A stretch of 7,708 bases of DNA from Candidatus Aegiribacteria sp. (GTDB taxonomy: Bacteria > Fermentibacterota > Fermentibacteria > Fermentibacterales > JCC-6): assembly GCA_030638185.1 (NCBI GenBank), contig DAOWFD010000139.1, positions 1-7,708 on the forward strand, read 5' to 3'. The notes under the pieces are model-generated. The model did no database searches, was not told the origin of the DNA, and saw only the letters and a list, made by a program, of their open reading frames with translations. Positions 5,945-7,708 of the stretch are shown here, piece by piece; the stretch's first letter is position 1, and every line of letters begins with the position of its first letter. Made by a program: the position numbers and the translations under genes.

Positions 5945-7132
5945 TCATCTGAATCCAAGAGGCGACCAGGTGGGACAGTAGCTGTCACCTCCATAGGATA
6001 GTTTTCTAATCGTAAGCCCATTGAGTTCTATAACATACACGGCTCTCTCTCCGTCCATATCACTGCTGAAAGCGATATGTCTTCCAGTCGGCCCCCATAC
6101 AGGATCTTCGTTAAGGGATCCCTGGAAGGTGACCTGGCGGATATTGGAGCCGTCTGAATCCATAACGAATATATGGAAATCCCTTCCGGTCCGGGCGGTA
6201 TACGCAATCCTGTCGCCGTCCGGTGACCATGAGGGGCTATCGCAGTAACCATGAGAACTTGTAGTCCTGATAGCTGTACCTCCCGAACTGTCCATTATAT
6301 AGAGTTGAGGGTAGCCTATTCTGTCACTAGTAAATACTATCTGCCTGCCGGTCGGGGAGAAGCTTGCCGATGTTTCAATTGATCCTCTGAGTGTCAGGCG
6401 AGTCGTTTTATCGGTGCCTGGATCGAGAAGGTAAATGTCAATGTTCCCACCCATTGAGAGTGTCAGGGCTATAGCATCGCCGTCGGGGCTCCATGCTGGA
6501 GAGGAATTCAGGCCAGGCATACTGAGTATCCTCTCTGCCCGAGATTCCGAAAAGCTATAACACCAGAGGTCGGCATTCCCCGATTTGAATGACGTAAAAA
6601 CTATTTTGTCGCCATCGGGAGACCAGGCCGGTGTGGTTATAACATCCTCATCGGACATCACGTTCCTGGTACTCCTTGGATCCTGTGACTTTACAGAAAG
6701 GGAGTAACCTGATGAAGTTCTTGTCACGTATGCGATCCAGGTGGAAGCGATGCCTTCCTCGCCTGTCAGGTCATATACAAGGTCATCCGCAAAGGCATGT
6801 ACCAGCGAATAGATATTCTCTCCGGAGTAGTTTCTTGCAAGAAGGGATTCTCCTCCGGATGTAACCTCCGCACGGAGTTCAATTCCATTAAGTGAGCGCG
6901 TCACTTCAACATCTGCTTCCGCATATCCTACATCAGATGTGATCAACAACCCGGAAAAGTCGATATCCTCAATAAGCTGATTCAATGCTGTATCAACGAG
7001 ATCTCTGTCACCCTCAACACTCACTGAAACGGGAATACACTCCGCACTTACGGGAGTCATGGGAATAAAACTGTCCGGTGATGAAGTGCCTGTGATAAGA
7101 ACCGGGAGAATCACCAAGTATGGAATTCTCAC
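5945..7132 (-). CDS. tolB: Tol-Pal periplasmic beta-propeller TolB
   Basis: TolB is the periplasmic component that binds Pal and links it to TolA. Starting at the GTG at 7132 gives 395 residues. A short signal peptide begins with a single Arg and a hydrophobic PYLVILPVLITG stretch. A small alpha/beta N-terminal domain (about 30-135) includes SVSVEG, DFSGLLI and IAYVTR, followed by a six-bladed PD40 propeller. Blade signatures (A/S/T)-W-SPDG or variants occur at 169-174, 213-218, 257-262, 301-306, 345-350 and 388-393. The protein stops right after the last TWSPLG, matching the end of E. coli TolB (AWSPYL). The N-terminal domain looks somewhat shorter than in E. coli. Alternative in-frame start TTG at 7150 lies within tolA and would put charged residues ahead of the signal peptide. 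The neighbours tolA-like and pal support the role. Confidence 0.95.
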   Translation of the reverse strand: MRIPYLVILPVLITGTSSPDSFIPMTPVSAECIPVSVSVEGDRDLVDTALNQLIEDIDFSGLLITSDVGYAEADVEVTRSLNGIELRAEVTSGGESLLARNYSGENIYSLVHAFADDLVYDLTGEEGIASTWIAYVTRTSSGYSLSVKSQDPRSTRNVMSDEDVITTPAWSPDGDKIVFTSFKSGNADLWCYSFSESRAERILSMPGLNSSPAWSPDGDAIALTLSMGGNIDIYLLDPGTDKTTRLTLRGSIETSASFSPTGRQIVFTSDRIGYPQLYIMDSSGGTAIRTTSSHGYCDSPSWSPDGDRIAYTARTGRDFHIFVMDSDGSNIRQVTFQGSLNEDPVWGPTGRHIAFSSDMDGERAVYVIELNGLTIRKLSYGGDSYCPTWSPLGFR

Positions 7133-7136
7133 TTTA

Positions 7137-7708
7137 TCACTCCGGTCCAATGAATTCGATGTTTATCACGGCAGGATTGCTACGTCCCGGTGGCATGGGA
7201 GGTATCTGCGCCATGGCAAGGGCGTTCTCCACAGCCCTGTCAAAGGCTGAAGTACCGCTCTTTCTGATAACTTCAATATTCGCAGTGCCGTCAGGATTAA
7301 CGGTCAGGATTATCCTGTAGGACCTTTCGGGATCTACTGATGTCCTGTATTCCCTTCTTACGGCATTGAATACTCTTGATTCGTAGGTTCCCGGTCCGGG
7401 AGCGCCTGCCCCCGCCGATCCCTCTCCGCTGACAGATGCGAAACCTTCTTCAACAGCAGGAGTCTCCTCGGGCGGGTCCTCCGGCGGATTCTCCTCAGGG
7501 ATCTCCTGATGATCGATCTCTTCAGGATTTTCTTCTACCGGATTCTCAAGGATTTCTTCAACTTCCGGTTCCTCGATGATCTCGACTTCGTCGGGCTCCT
7601 CGGCAGGGACCAGGTTATGAGTTGCTTCCTCCTGAATTTCCGCAGGGCTGGTTACCTCAACGGGAGAGATCTCTTCTGCAGAAGCTGCAGTTACCATTCT
7701 AACCATTA
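7137..7708 (-). CDS. tolA: TolA/TonB-family energy transducer, 5' end cut by window edge
   Basis: This appears to be the inner-membrane-anchored protein that carries TolQR-derived force across the periplasm. The stop is at 7139-7137. The frame is open to the right edge, so the start and the expected N-terminal membrane helix are probably outside the window; the first Met inside is at 7706 and residue numbers here count from it. Residues 11-87 are an acidic Glu/Pro-rich spacer (31 acidic residues of 77). A Gly/Ala/Pro hinge follows (about 94-106). The TolA/TonB C-terminal domain (about 108-189) has YESRVFNAVRREYR, VNPDGTANIEVIRKSG, FDRAVENALAMAQIPPMPPG and a final beta strand INIEFIG. Position directly before tolB points to the TolA role, although the spacer resembles the Glu-Pro part of TonB more than the Ala/Lys helix of E. 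coli TolA. Symbol assigned mainly from context; a TonB-type name is possible. Confidence 0.82.
   Translation of the reverse strand, partial: MVRMVTAASAEEISPVEVTSPAEIQEEATHNLVPAEEPDEVEIIEEPEVEEILENPVEENPEEIDHQEIPEENPPEDPPEETPAVEEGFASVSGEGSAGAGAPGPGTYESRVFNAVRREYRTSVDPERSYRIILTVNPDGTANIEVIRKSGTSAFDRAVENALAMAQIPPMPPGRSNPAVINIEFIGPE
7140..7143 (-). promoter_or_regulatory. Shine-Dalgarno that sets the tolB GTG start
   Basis: GGAG on the minus strand, 7 nt before the GTG at 7132-7130. It lies immediately before the tolA-like stop codon (7139-7137), which is 4 nt from the tolB start, so the two genes are likely coupled. Confidence 0.7.

Noticed and set aside
7133..7150. TTG at 7150 as the tolB start
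   Set aside because: It adds Asp, Arg and Lys residues before the hydrophobic core and lies inside the tolA-like gene. The GTG at 7132 is preceded by GGAG at 7 nt.

Overview
The window looks like ordinary chromosome from a diderm (Gram-negative-type) bacterium with roughly balanced base composition. The evidence is a Tol-Pal envelope gene set with two lipoproteins and a periplasmic beta-propeller, next to a core protein quality-control operon. I cannot name the organism. The divergent Tol-Pal proteins, the shortened trigger factor and the unusual ClpP triad suggest a lineage away from the well-studied proteobacteria (perhaps an FCB-type or candidate phylum), but that is inference. I see no phage, insertion sequence, CRISPR array, toxin-antitoxin pair or defence gene, and no undescribed system.

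Every supported gene lies on the minus strand, so transcription runs from high to low coordinates. In that order, the first block (7708 to 4687) is tolA-like (5' end outside the window), tolB, pal and cpoB. Spacing is 4, 32 and 2 nt, which indicates one operon. Together these gene products form the trans-envelope machine that pulls the outer membrane inward at the division site. tolQ and tolR would be expected just beyond the right edge.

An intergenic stretch (4686 to 4553) holds a good sigma70-like promoter. It is followed by a tRNA-Leu gene with anticodon UAG (4552 to 4467). Only 28 nt after the encoded CCA comes trigger factor (tig), then clpP (stop and start share one base), clpX, engB and purA (3' end outside the window), with gaps of 12, 13 and 30 nt. 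This second block therefore looks like one tRNA-mRNA transcription unit. It encodes a nascent-chain chaperone, the ClpXP protease, a ribosome-assembly GTPase and a purine biosynthesis enzyme.

The points most worth a second look are: an Asn where the ClpP catalytic Asp normally sits; the promoter-tRNA-tig arrangement; a trigger factor with a reduced PPIase domain; a TolA-like protein with a strongly acidic Pro/Glu linker; and non-canonical lipoboxes on both Pal and CpoB. Two starts were placed by hand. tolB most likely begins at a GTG at 7132, and cpoB at an ATG at 5364; both have well-placed Shine-Dalgarno sequences and give better signal peptides.
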